NCBI GenBank assembly: GCA_964481835.1
Contig: CAYZTT010000009.1
Location: 1-27,683 of the forward strand
Length of the DNA: 27,683 nt
Direction: 5' to 3'
Source of the DNA: JABIBT01 sp964481835
GTDB taxonomy: Archaea > Nanobdellota > Nanobdellia > SCGC-AAA011-G17 > PNOQ01
Shown: positions 6,835-16,210 of the stretch, in pieces
How the letters are laid out: each line of letters starts with the position of its first letter
Numbering within the stretch: the stretch's first letter is position 1
The notes under the pieces: generated by a model
The model's database searches: none
Told to the model about the DNA's origin: nothing
The model's input: only the letters and a program-made list of their open reading frames with translations
Translations under genes and position numbers: made by a program

Positions 6835-7779
6835 ATGTATGATTGGACAAATTTTGAACCAAGGATAAGTGGAGAACAAATGGCAGTCCCAAGGAAGAGA
6901 AAGAGGAATCCTCTTCTAAAATTAATTCCATCCTTTTTAATCCCACTAATCGGTCTTTCTATTCCTTCTGACCTCGGAACTAGCACTTTTCCCCAACAAG
7001 CTCCAGCAAGCGTGCCAAAACATGGCTTTTTCAATTTAAATGAAAAAACAAGTTTCAAACCAAGTACCTATGTTCAAAACCTTATTGAAATAAGAGCAGA
7101 AAATATCATGTTAATTCCTTCACACAGGCAATATTTCGAAAAAGTTCTAAGTAAGCTATCCCGGGCAAAAGATCTATTAGAGTCGACTAACTACGAGGAC
7201 AATTTTGTTATGGCCCATTCCGCAGTGGAGTGTATGGGCGATTTTGACGCGCAATCTCCTACTGGCCCAGTAGGAATCGTGCAACTTGCAAGAGCGACTG
7301 CGATAGAAAGAGGAGTACCCATCACCCAATATTATGACGGAAGGAAAAATCCAGAAGATGCCTTAGTAGGATATGACGCACACCTGGAATTAATAACAAA
7401 TCTTGCAGGGATGGAAAATTCATTGGAGAAGGCACTAGCCGCATATCATAATGGTTTAGGATATTACAAGAGATCTGGTATAGGGAATCTAGAAGACCAA
7501 GAACTTTTTGATACACTAGATCCTAGAGTCCAATGGTATGTAATTGAAGTGGGCGCAGTACAACACCTATTAGACAGATTCCAATTGGTTTACGATCAAC
7601 AACCCTTACTTACAGAAGGAATAGATAAAAGGAAAAGGCCAGTGAAAAGGGGAGAAACAATTTATGCAATTGGAAGAAAAACAGGTGTCCATCCAAAAAG
7701 GATTTTAGAAGCCAACCCCGGCTTAAATCCAAACAAAATGCCAACAGGATATTTATTAAGTATGCCAAAAGTAGACTAA
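6835..7779 (+). CDS. Lytic-transglycosylase-like (SLT) protein with C-terminal LysM
   Basis: This 314-aa protein has a basic stretch (RKRKR, residues 20-24) and then a hydrophobic segment of about 18 residues, serving as signal anchor or signal peptide. Residues about 120-250 match the SLT fold: Glu132 of AVEC is 9 residues before the Ser of QSPTGPVGIVQL, the spacing of the catalytic Glu in the family. It is followed by TA...G and ALAAYHNG. A LysM-like module (RPVKRGETIYAIGR to YLLSMP) fills residues 268-311. Bacterial relatives cleave peptidoglycan, which archaea lack. The target could be a bacterial wall, a pseudomurein-like polymer or another glycan. An alternative ATG lies at 6880. The stop abuts the convergent zinc-ribbon gene. 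Confidence 0.85.
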   Translation: MYDWTNFEPRISGEQMAVPRKRKRNPLLKLIPSFLIPLIGLSIPSDLGTSTFPQQAPASVPKHGFFNLNEKTSFKPSTYVQNLIEIRAENIMLIPSHRQYFEKVLSKLSRAKDLLESTNYEDNFVMAHSAVECMGDFDAQSPTGPVGIVQLARATAIERGVPITQYYDGRKNPEDALVGYDAHLELITNLAGMENSLEKALAAYHNGLGYYKRSGIGNLEDQELFDTLDPRVQWYVIEVGAVQHLLDRFQLVYDQQPLLTEGIDKRKRPVKRGETIYAIGRKTGVHPKRILEANPGLNPNKMPTGYLLSMPKVD

Positions 7780-7908
7780 TTATTTCAAGGGATTCTCTTC
7801 TCTAAATCCACATTCTTTACAATAAACTACATCATAAAAACCATCATCAAACTTATGTCTGCCCTTATGCAATTTATTTCCACATTCCGGGCATTTTTCT
7901 AATTCCAT
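7780..7908 (-). CDS. 42-aa zinc-ribbon protein
   Basis: The frame from ATG 7908 to TAA 7780-7782 encodes 42 residues with CPEC near the start (Cys6, Cys9) and CKEC near residues 30-33, a compact four-Cys zinc ribbon separated by a basic and acidic loop (KGRHKFDDGFYD). The start overlaps the last 10 nt of the giant surface-protein gene (ATGGAATTAG), so it may be translated by coupling. The stop is directly next to the convergent transglycosylase-like gene's stop. Four cysteines in two CxxC pairs at normal spacing in so short a frame argue for a real gene. Function unknown; such mini-ribbons are common in archaea. Confidence 0.72.
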   Translation of the reverse strand: MELEKCPECGNKLHKGRHKFDDGFYDVVYCKECGFREENPLK

Positions 7909-10900
7909 TCTAACAATAAATTTCCCACTGGTAAATCAGTAAGGTCATAAGTTAAAAATCCAAAGATTCTTACTAGTCCTCTTATCAACTTACTAGTTGC
8001 TCCGCCCGAGCTCTTCTCTTCGGGTGGAGATTCTACATCTCCAACACCAATCCAATATGCAATTCCTGGTTGTAATTCAGAGTCAAGTGGCAACTCTACT
8101 ATACCACCACCATTCCAATAAAATACCCTAAACTCTCCAGCTCCATATATTTCAGCCACTGTTCCAGTCCTATTTACTCCAACTAAATTCCAAGCATCAT
8201 TTATTAAAGGATAATCTCCAATACTTGTACCTGTAAAATTTATTTGTTTGTCTTCTGAAGCCTGTGCAATATATCCTCTTAATGGCTCCAATTCTGTTAT
8301 TTGAACAAATGGTCCCATATTCATCTGCCAGGAATCTGTTGTTGAATCATATGTAAGTAATAAGTCTGCTTCTAATTGCTCTACAGAACTATCCTGCATC
8401 TCCAATGGAACTGATATATAATTCCAAACTCCTTGTTGTAAAATTAAATTAAATTCATCTATAATTATTATACACTGGCCATCTTGACAAGTATCGAGAC
8501 AATCTTCAACCAACACTTCCTCCACTATGTTTGTTCCTAAACACTCTCCTAAACTACAATCATAATTAGTTATTGTTCTGTTATGATAAACATCTTCATC
8601 TTTACAATAATCACTACTCCACTCTCCAATCACACCATCTTGACACCCCACTCCATCTTCTTCATTAAGATAACTACAAAATCCTGAGCCAGTATCACAA
8701 TATTCTAATGTACATAAATTGCCATCATCAGGGCAATAATCATCCTCTACACTACACTCACAAATCGAATTATCCCATGAATCCTGGCTATTTGAAGTAT
8801 TACACTCTTGACATTCATATGCAGAATTATTCTCTCCATCTGAATAACAAGTGCCATTTATTAAGCAAGAAAGATCATCTATAACAAAGTCACAGCTATT
8901 TGAAGTTTCATTACAGCTATCTACTGTACAAGAAACTCCATCATTACAATCTGGAATGTTTTGTATTTGACAATCTAACAAAGCATCACAATAATCTTCT
9001 CCAGTACACCATAACTCATCATCACAAAATCCGTCATTAGTAGTATGAATTATTATATCATCATTTTCATCACAAGAATCATCTGTACAGTCAATACCAT
9101 CATCAGTTATTGGAGGAGTTCCAGCTTGACAACCTAAAATACCTCCACATGTCTCTATACCATCACACCATAAATCATTATCACATAAAGCATCTCCACC
9201 ATTATCTGGGGTTCCATCACAATCATTATCTAAATTATCACAAGTTTCATTGACCGGGGTTCCTTCTTGACATGTATCTATTTGATTCCCATCTTGACAT
9301 ATTAAATTTCCAGTAGATGAACACTCTCCAATTCCACAAGTAGTAGATTGGCCGTACCATATCTCATCTACTCCGTCTTCAGTTACAATATTACAGTCAT
9401 TATCATAACCATCACACATTTCAGTATTTCCAGGATAACAATCAGATCCACATTGACTTGGATCATCATCACAATCTATCTCCAAACCATCGTCCCCTTG
9501 TTCTCCAATATTACAATTATCATAACCATCTCCATCATTATCTATACATTCACTTACACATTCGGGATCATTCTCATTAGCTAAACCATCACAATCTTCA
9601 TCATAGCCTGAAGAATCATCACAAATTTCTGTTTGTCCAGGATTACAACCAGCACCACATTGACTTAATGAATCATCACAATCATCTCCATCATACTGGC
9701 ATCCATTAGTAATATTACAATTAGGACAAACCCCATATCCATCTCCATCTCCATCTTGACATACAATAGCTTCTTGAACATGTAACTGATCTACAGAAGC
9801 ATATGTAACTGATTCATTAGAAACTAAAGTAGCCTCAAAATAATAATCTCTTGGATCACTTCCAATATCATCATCTCCTGGATATGTCCAAGTAGCAGTC
9901 CAAGTAGCAGTACCATAAGTGTCTATCTGAGATGTTACTAAATCATCAAATATAGGATCATCTTCATATATTGTAAAGTTTATTTGCTCACCATTACAAT
10001 CATTTCCCACTACAGTTAATGTTACTAAGGTATTATCATCAACTGTATCATCATTAATATCTGTTTGCCAGTAAGCATTTGTTAACTGACATTGAGAGCC
10101 AGAACCAAATTGCAAAGCAGTTAATCCCCAATGATCTGCCACATAAACTCTATCTCCCTTTTTTATTGCATTATAGGCCCTATCCGCAGTGTCATAACTA
10201 TCTAACTCAGCAGGATTCAACAGATTAGTACTTAAATCATAGATGCTAATTCCATTATCTTCTTTAGCAACTACCAAAATATTTCCATTAACAGTTACAG
10301 CACCACGGCAATCATAATCACAAGAATCACTGCCAGTATTAACCTTACCTAAGTTTACAGGACCAGAAGGATTGCTAACATCAAAAGCATAAGTCCCATC
10401 ACTAGAGATAGTAACCAATAAATAATTCCCATAGAAATCAACATCAATAATCCTACTGAGAAATTCATAACTAGACAATAATTGAATATTACTAGGATCC
10501 TGAATATCCCATATCTTAAAGAAGCTATAACAAGCATCTCTACAATCACTATAGGGCAAATCTGGGTTATATTCTGAAGTCGCTAAAAGATTTCCATTAA
10601 TAGACAATCTAGTCATGCCATACTCGGGAGTGTTACTAATTTGATCAAGCACACCAGGACCATTCACATTAGAAACATCCACAGAATATAAACCATTTTT
10701 ATAAGCAGGAACATATGCAACATCATTAACAACTAAAACTTTCTGAGCCAACTTATCCTCCAATTCTGGAACCCTACTAATCTCTTGGGGATTATCAGGA
10801 TCAGAAAAATCAAGGATGACTAAACCATCATCAGTTGCAGTTGCAAAAACATAATCTCCAACAACCTGAACTCCAGAAGCACCGTTCCACATACTATCTC

Positions 10901-13900
10901 CAATCCAATCTACCGTACCTCTTTTAATTAGATTATAAGGATCATCATGACTATGAGCAATAACACCATTATGCCCAGTAATACAATAAACTAATTTATT
11001 CACAGAATCATAATCAACATGCCTACAATAATCATATGCAACAGCCCCGCCTTCATACTGAATATTATCAATGTTTGAAATATCATGAATAGGAATTCCA
11101 ACATCAGCCCATTGTGTGAAATACAACAAACCTCTAGTTAAATCAACATCCATATATTCAACATCAGCAAAGCCTCCATGCGGGCCATAACTATAAGGAC
11201 TACCATCTGGGTTAATATTATCTAAGTAATAAACAGCAACCCCTCCTTCCCTATTACCAGACACCAAATCATTATCCTCAGCAACTAAATACAATATATT
11301 TCCATTAACAAATACATCTCTAACTCTTAATTCGCCATTCCCAGGATTACTACCAATTTTAGGAATAACTTGTTGTACAAAACTAGGATTGTCAATGTTA
11401 GTTATATCAATAACATAAAAACCATTGGTGTCATCTTCCATAACTGCATAATTTCCATTTGCATGAACATTCCTTTTATACCCTGTGTTGTATGGATTTG
11501 GGAATTGTAAGGTAGTCACTAGAGATAACGAACTAGGGTTAGTAATATCAATCACACCAATTCCAATATTGTTTATTGAAACTATAGCCCTGTCTCCCAA
11601 AATAGTCAAACCAGACATCCCATTACTAAAATCAATACTATCTAAAACAACAGGCGAATTAGGATTGTTCACATTAAATGCATAAAAATGATTATCACGA
11701 TCTGCACTAAATAAAATTTTATCTCCATTAACATCAACAAATTGAACATCTGCATCTCTGCCAACCTCACTAATATAATTATTATAAAAATACATGTTTG
11801 AAGGATTTGCAATATTAACTAAATATAATCTACCAGCTTCATCAGTAGAAAATACAAGAAGATCATCAAGTACATCTAATTTATATGGTTGAATATCATA
11901 AAAATCACCTTCATCCTCAACATATAAATCACCAGATAATATTAGGTTAGCTGGGTCCTGTGTATTCCATGCCTGAACCCCATAAGCCATAGTTGCATAA
12001 ACTATATTACCTGCAACAGCAACATCCTCATGATCACTCCACTGTCCACTATCTAAATAAATTAATTCATCATTACAATTACTATAATCATATTCACAGC
12101 CAGTATTTACATTACAAGAATCAATAGAACATTCCATTCCATCATTACAATCTAAATTTGAATATTCGCACACCCCGGTACCAATATTACAACTGTCAAC
12201 TGTACAAGCATTCTGGTCATTACAATCTCCATCATTCTGACAACCCTGACTACCTGCAATAGAAACCTCAATTCTCGGCCTTAATGACACATCTGAACTA
12301 TCAGAAGAGATAAACTGGTATACTGTTCTCTCAATATCCTCAATAATCATAACAAACCCAGCATCTCTATCATACTGTCCTGTACTCCAACCCTGAACTA
12401 AAGGAGTAATATCAAACTGATACCAAGCCTCATCTATTTCCGTATACGTACCTTCATAAACATGGGAACTTGAATAATCATCTGGCGAAATTAAAGTATA
12501 GTGTGTCTGCGGCGGATTATTATTATAACCAGCCCAATCAAATCCATCTCTATACCTATAAAAGTTAGCCTGCATTTCTTCCCAATCATTTCTTGCCAAA
12601 GGATAAATCCTAATTATTGACGAATCACTACCTCCCCAAGTCATTCCCCTCGTATACATATATAAAATAGCCTGATCTACATCCTGTCCTATTATAGAGT
12701 CAACATTCCATTCCATTAAAACATAAGACATAGAAGTTCCACCATTACCATCTAAATATAAATAATTAAGATTACCATAATTATCCTCTTGATGATTATT
12801 ATCACTCTTTAAAGAAGTATCAGCTTCTATGTAATTGTGATCTAAAATAATATCTGAAACAACAGGAGTTGTAAAACTACCTTCATAAGTCTCACTACAA
12901 TAACCACCAGAAGTACAACTAATAATTTCATAATAGTAAGTAGTTTCTGACTGTAAATTAGTTAAACTTATTGTATGACTAGTAACTAAACTAGAATCAT
13001 ACTCACTATTTCCATAAGCAGTAGTTAAACCATAATTAACAGTTGAATCTGAATTTTTATCTGTATCCCAAGTTATCAAAGCAGAATTTGCAAAAGAATT
13101 TACATTAACATTAGAAATTACAGGCGGAGTAGTATCTTGTAAAACTTTTAATTCATTATCAGAAATTCTGCTTACGCTTCCATAACTAACTAAACTCGCA
13201 TTAAAAATATACTCCGGATCATTATCTATTCCATCAGTATCTTCATACCACTCGGTAATCCATGAAGAACTAGCAACACCATTTGAAAATATAGCATTTT
13301 CAGGTAAACTATTCAAAACAACCTGATCAGCACCATCCCAGTTAGTAAAAATGTTATCATCCTCCCTAATATCAAACTCTAAAGTTTTGCCATCACACCA
13401 GTCTCCCTGAACATCCAAATTAACTTGGGTACCTTCTACAACCTCCGTAGAAGACCAAACAGCATTACTAATACTACAATCCATACAAGTACCAATACAA
13501 CAAGAACCATCTGAAGAAGGAATACTAGTACCATCACAACTTTGATCCCCTCCACAAATATTTCCCCCTAATTCAGAACAAGTCTGTAAATCTGGATTAA
13601 GATAATTCAAAATATAATCTGTTAAATTTTCTGAATGACAAAAACCCCTATTCCCATTAAGGGTAACAACATTGCCAAAATAAGTTATGTCTTTACTCCA
13701 ACTACATAAATATTGTTCAATCACATCTTGATTTTTCCATGGCCACAAATCAATACCTTCCTGAGTCTCATTCCATCCCTCATCCCCATATAAACATCCA
13801 GAACAACCAATCTGTTTTAATACTGTAGCACCCCTATCTCCACCATCGCTAGCACTCCCATCTAAATAAGAACCATCATCTATCTTAACAATAGAACTCA

Positions 13901-15218
13901 AACCATTATCCAAAGGATTAATTGCTGGAGGATTACTGCTCTCCTGATCAGACCAATCATTCGCTCCCCTATTGCCATTATCACTATAATCTTGCTCATT
14001 ACCATAGAAAACATTATAATCTGAATGGAATCCCCTTATTGTACCTTGACCAGGATCTAAACTTAAATTATACAAAATTGAATCAGTGACACTCATAAGA
14101 ATGCCCTGACTATGTTTCACCCCACTACTTGCCTTAGAATTACCAAAAGTATTATGTCCAATATACCATTTTTCAGTATCATCGCTAGCCTGATCAGTCT
14201 TAAAGAGTAAAACACTACTACCCAAACAATCATAATCAAACATAGAATGCCCCTGTTTCAAATCCCAAACAACATTATTTTTAATAACCATGCCATCTGG
14301 AGAATGATCCCCTGCAGGATGCAAACCCCATCCCTCAAAGTTCAAAACAATATTTCCCCTAATTTCAGAATCAACATAACCTTTAGGAGTAAAAATACCA
14401 GACGGAATTACACTATCACAATAAGTATTAGGACGTTCTTCGACAAGATTCTCCCAAACTGTCCACGCTTCCCCATCTAAAGCAATATTATTAAAGAAAT
14501 ATGTATGGTCTTGAGTATAACTAGCAAAACTACCCTTAGGTTCATCAGTTTCACCAAAATCATATCTCGCAACATTCGCCCTAAAAACATTAAAGTGAGA
14601 ATCAGGAATAGTGGAATCCCCCCCAGCAGGAGAATTAATCCTAATTTGATATCTTGCCTCCCCCCAAACAAAGCACCCCTCAATTAAAGTATAGTTAGAT
14701 TGAGCAACAGAAATAGCAGAACCGTGCTGACCCAATCCCCTATTAGAATCTCCAGATCCGCATCGCATAACCTTAACATACTCAGAGTCTTTAACAACAA
14801 TCCCAGTACTCGGCGCATTTAAAGAAATTATTCCTTCTAAACTAGTATAATCACTCTCTAATAAAATATTATTTATTAAACTAGTATTGACTAAGTCAAT
14901 ACCATCAATAATAACACCAAAATCATTCTCTGCAGTTATATTAATCCAAGCATCAGAAGTACCATCAACAGTAGTATGCATAATTGGTACGTTATTATAT
15001 TCTCCAGAATAAGTTCCATCCCTAATAATCAAAGTATCTCCAGCAATTAACTGACCAATACCATCTTGTATATATCTATAAGGATATTCAGAAGTTCCAC
15101 TACCCCAAGGACCATCATCATCAACATAATAAATAGCTCCATAAACCTCAGAACTAACAAAACTAATAAACAAAGCTACAAAAATAAGGCTTAATACAAT
15201 AACACCACTTTTTTTCAT
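7899..15218 (-). CDS. Giant secreted multi-domain surface protein (adhesin-like)
   Basis: The protein has 2439 aa. A signal peptide (MKKSGVIVLSLIFVALFISF) is followed by a parallel beta-helix (about 28-480) that opens IYYVDDDG, then an Ig-like unit (577-695) and a fibronectin-III-like domain (697-787). A DNRLRE/CBM-like domain (789-988) and a Cys-rich CxxDxCNxGTG segment lead to an LVIVD-type beta-propeller (about 1053-1710). A second Ig-like unit (1712-1813), MopE-like Asp-rich metal-binding repeats (about 1816-2010), Cys-rich repeats (to about 2250) and a beta-rich C-terminal domain complete it. I start at 15218, not at the upstream frame opening (15317), because it gives a clean signal peptide and lies 27 bp from a TATA box. 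No C-terminal anchor is evident. Likely role: attachment or glycan binding; inferred. Confidence 0.9.
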   Translation of the reverse strand: MKKSGVIVLSLIFVALFISFVSSEVYGAIYYVDDDGPWGSGTSEYPYRYIQDGIGQLIAGDTLIIRDGTYSGEYNNVPIMHTTVDGTSDAWINITAENDFGVIIDGIDLVNTSLINNILLESDYTSLEGIISLNAPSTGIVVKDSEYVKVMRCGSGDSNRGLGQHGSAISVAQSNYTLIEGCFVWGEARYQIRINSPAGGDSTIPDSHFNVFRANVARYDFGETDEPKGSFASYTQDHTYFFNNIALDGEAWTVWENLVEERPNTYCDSVIPSGIFTPKGYVDSEIRGNIVLNFEGWGLHPAGDHSPDGMVIKNNVVWDLKQGHSMFDYDCLGSSVLLFKTDQASDDTEKWYIGHNTFGNSKASSGVKHSQGILMSVTDSILYNLSLDPGQGTIRGFHSDYNVFYGNEQDYSDNGNRGANDWSDQESSNPPAINPLDNGLSSIVKIDDGSYLDGSASDGGDRGATVLKQIGCSGCLYGDEGWNETQEGIDLWPWKNQDVIEQYLCSWSKDITYFGNVVTLNGNRGFCHSENLTDYILNYLNPDLQTCSELGGNICGGDQSCDGTSIPSSDGSCCIGTCMDCSISNAVWSSTEVVEGTQVNLDVQGDWCDGKTLEFDIREDDNIFTNWDGADQVVLNSLPENAIFSNGVASSSWITEWYEDTDGIDNDPEYIFNASLVSYGSVSRISDNELKVLQDTTPPVISNVNVNSFANSALITWDTDKNSDSTVNYGLTTAYGNSEYDSSLVTSHTISLTNLQSETTYYYEIISCTSGGYCSETYEGSFTTPVVSDIILDHNYIEADTSLKSDNNHQEDNYGNLNYLYLDGNGGTSMSYVLMEWNVDSIIGQDVDQAILYMYTRGMTWGGSDSSIIRIYPLARNDWEEMQANFYRYRDGFDWAGYNNNPPQTHYTLISPDDYSSSHVYEGTYTEIDEAWYQFDITPLVQGWSTGQYDRDAGFVMIIEDIERTVYQFISSDSSDVSLRPRIEVSIAGSQGCQNDGDCNDQNACTVDSCNIGTGVCEYSNLDCNDGMECSIDSCNVNTGCEYDYSNCNDELIYLDSGQWSDHEDVAVAGNIVYATMAYGVQAWNTQDPANLILSGDLYVEDEGDFYDIQPYKLDVLDDLLVFSTDEAGRLYLVNIANPSNMYFYNNYISEVGRDADVQFVDVNGDKILFSADRDNHFYAFNVNNPNSPVVLDSIDFSNGMSGLTILGDRAIVSINNIGIGVIDITNPSSLSLVTTLQFPNPYNTGYKRNVHANGNYAVMEDDTNGFYVIDITNIDNPSFVQQVIPKIGSNPGNGELRVRDVFVNGNILYLVAEDNDLVSGNREGGVAVYYLDNINPDGSPYSYGPHGGFADVEYMDVDLTRGLLYFTQWADVGIPIHDISNIDNIQYEGGAVAYDYCRHVDYDSVNKLVYCITGHNGVIAHSHDDPYNLIKRGTVDWIGDSMWNGASGVQVVGDYVFATATDDGLVILDFSDPDNPQEISRVPELEDKLAQKVLVVNDVAYVPAYKNGLYSVDVSNVNGPGVLDQISNTPEYGMTRLSINGNLLATSEYNPDLPYSDCRDACYSFFKIWDIQDPSNIQLLSSYEFLSRIIDVDFYGNYLLVTISSDGTYAFDVSNPSGPVNLGKVNTGSDSCDYDCRGAVTVNGNILVVAKEDNGISIYDLSTNLLNPAELDSYDTADRAYNAIKKGDRVYVADHWGLTALQFGSGSQCQLTNAYWQTDINDDTVDDNTLVTLTVVGNDCNGEQINFTIYEDDPIFDDLVTSQIDTYGTATWTATWTYPGDDDIGSDPRDYYFEATLVSNESVTYASVDQLHVQEAIVCQDGDGDGYGVCPNCNITNGCQYDGDDCDDSLSQCGAGCNPGQTEICDDSSGYDEDCDGLANENDPECVSECIDNDGDGYDNCNIGEQGDDGLEIDCDDDPSQCGSDCYPGNTEMCDGYDNDCNIVTEDGVDEIWYGQSTTCGIGECSSTGNLICQDGNQIDTCQEGTPVNETCDNLDNDCDGTPDNGGDALCDNDLWCDGIETCGGILGCQAGTPPITDDGIDCTDDSCDENDDIIIHTTNDGFCDDELWCTGEDYCDALLDCQIQNIPDCNDGVSCTVDSCNETSNSCDFVIDDLSCLINGTCYSDGENNSAYECQECNTSNSQDSWDNSICECSVEDDYCPDDGNLCTLEYCDTGSGFCSYLNEEDGVGCQDGVIGEWSSDYCKDEDVYHNRTITNYDCSLGECLGTNIVEEVLVEDCLDTCQDGQCIIIIDEFNLILQQGVWNYISVPLEMQDSSVEQLEADLLLTYDSTTDSWQMNMGPFVQITELEPLRGYIAQASEDKQINFTGTSIGDYPLINDAWNLVGVNRTGTVAEIYGAGEFRVFYWNGGGIVELPLDSELQPGIAYWIGVGDVESPPEEKSSGGATSKLIRGLVRIFGFLTYDLTDLPVGNLLLEWN

Positions 15219-15240
15219 TAAAAATATAAGCCATCTACTG

Positions 15241-15250
15241 AATTTAAATC
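15241..15250 (-). promoter_or_regulatory. TATA box for the giant surface-protein gene
   Basis: GATTTAAATT on the - strand is centred about 27 bp before the ATG at 15218, and fixes that start; the upstream in-frame start at 15317 would put this box inside the coding region. Confidence 0.6.
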
Positions 15251-15384
15251 TTTCTACTTCATTATAAAAAATTCCCAGTATAGTGTGATCCGGAAGAATA
15301 AAAGAACAAACCTGCAAGTAAAACTATTACAAATAGCATCACCTCTACCCTTTTACTAAGAAACATAATAAAAACTATCAAAAC

Positions 15385-15395
15385 CTATTTAAATA
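15385..15395 (+). promoter_or_regulatory. TATA box for the M50 protease gene
   Basis: TATTTAAATA is centred about 25-26 bp before the ATG at 15416, predicting a leaderless mRNA. Confidence 0.6.
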
Positions 15396-15415
15396 CTTTC
15401 TCTTAACAAACAAAA

Positions 15416-15997
15416 ATGAAGTTCTCACAAATTGAGTTAACGGACTTATTAAAGTCCTGGATAGCAATCTCAATAGCCTTTGCTATAATCTTAAGTGAGG
15501 ACATATTTTCAGCATCATTTTCAAAATCTTTACTAGTTGCTGCATTTACCGTGGGAGTAGCATTTTTACTGCACGAAATAGGACATAAGTATATGGCTCA
15601 GAAATATCACTATTGGGCAGAATTTAGGGCATTTAATGGAATGTTGATATTAGCAATAGTAATGAGTTTCTTTGGTTTCATCTTTGCTGCCCCCGGAGCC
15701 GTAATGATTCAAGGGTATTATATAACCAAAGAAAAAAACGGAAAGATATCTGCAGCAGGACCAATAATAAACCTGATACTCGGAATAATCTTCATTATAC
15801 TACTATTCTTAGGAATAAATAATCTATTCACCTCATACGGTGCATTAATCAATGCGTGGATTGCATTATTTAATATGATTCCTCTGGCAAACTTTGATGG
15901 TAAAAAAATTCTTGCATGGGATAAAAAAGTATACTTTTCAATGTTAATCCTTGGTTTCGTCCTTCTTTTCCTTAGTGGCTTTGCTGGCAGCATATAA
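15416..15997 (+). CDS. Site-2-protease-like membrane metalloprotease (M50)
   Basis: This 193-aa protein is almost entirely membrane-embedded, with about five hydrophobic segments. The zinc motif HEIGH is at residues 53-57. The distal ligand motif is in NMIPLANFDGKK, with Asp161 matching the conserved Asp of the M50 NPxxxxDG motif. A conserved glycine segment KISAAGPIINLILG is at 110-123. These enzymes cut within transmembrane helices of regulatory or membrane proteins. Here no substrate gene is evident, and no PDZ or CBS domain is present. It is divergent from the giant surface-protein gene. Its 3' end overlaps a convergent small lipoprotein gene by 54 bp. Confidence 0.88.
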   Translation: MKFSQIELTDLLKSWIAISIAFAIILSEDIFSASFSKSLLVAAFTVGVAFLLHEIGHKYMAQKYHYWAEFRAFNGMLILAIVMSFFGFIFAAPGAVMIQGYYITKEKNGKISAAGPIINLILGIIFIILLFLGINNLFTSYGALINAWIALFNMIPLANFDGKKILAWDKKVYFSMLILGFVLLFLSGFAGSI

Positions 15998-16198
15998 AGA
16001 ATCCAAATTCGGGAATCCTCCCGTACTATCCCAATATGCCCTTGCCAAATCTTGATAATAATTCTCCATTAGACTATCCACTTCAGGGCCATAGCTTTGA
16101 TTTCTGGGAAGAGTTTTATAAGATGTACAAGAAGAACACAAACCAGTACCTAAAGAAAACATCAATAAAAAACATAAAGATTTTACACCTTGACGCAT
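15944..16198 (-). CDS. Small putative lipoprotein
   Basis: The 84-aa frame begins with a basic N-terminus (MRQGVK), a hydrophobic core and GTGLCSSC, which resembles a lipobox (Cys21 or Cys24). The remainder is short, acidic and polar, with a Lys/Glu tail. It starts 12 nt after the stop of the upstream gene on the same strand, as the last gene of the rps7 group. No family is recognised. Support is positional plus the signal sequence. Against it is the 54-bp antisense overlap with the M50 gene, which could mean that one of the two ends is fortuitous. Confidence 0.6.
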   Translation of the reverse strand: MRQGVKSLCFLLMFSLGTGLCSSCTSYKTLPRNQSYGPEVDSLMENYYQDLARAYWDSTGGFPNLDSLYAASKATKEKKDETKD

Positions 16199-16210
16199 AT
16201 AGAAACAATG

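Noticed and set aside
8460..9800. Open + strand frames and repeats antisense to the giant gene
   Set aside because: They mirror the Asp/Cys-rich repeats of the - strand protein and encode low-complexity Ile/Thr sequence with no RBS.
15219..15317. N-terminal extension of the giant protein to 15317
   Set aside because: It would place 33 ordinary residues before a perfect signal peptide and put the TATA box (15241-15250) inside the gene.
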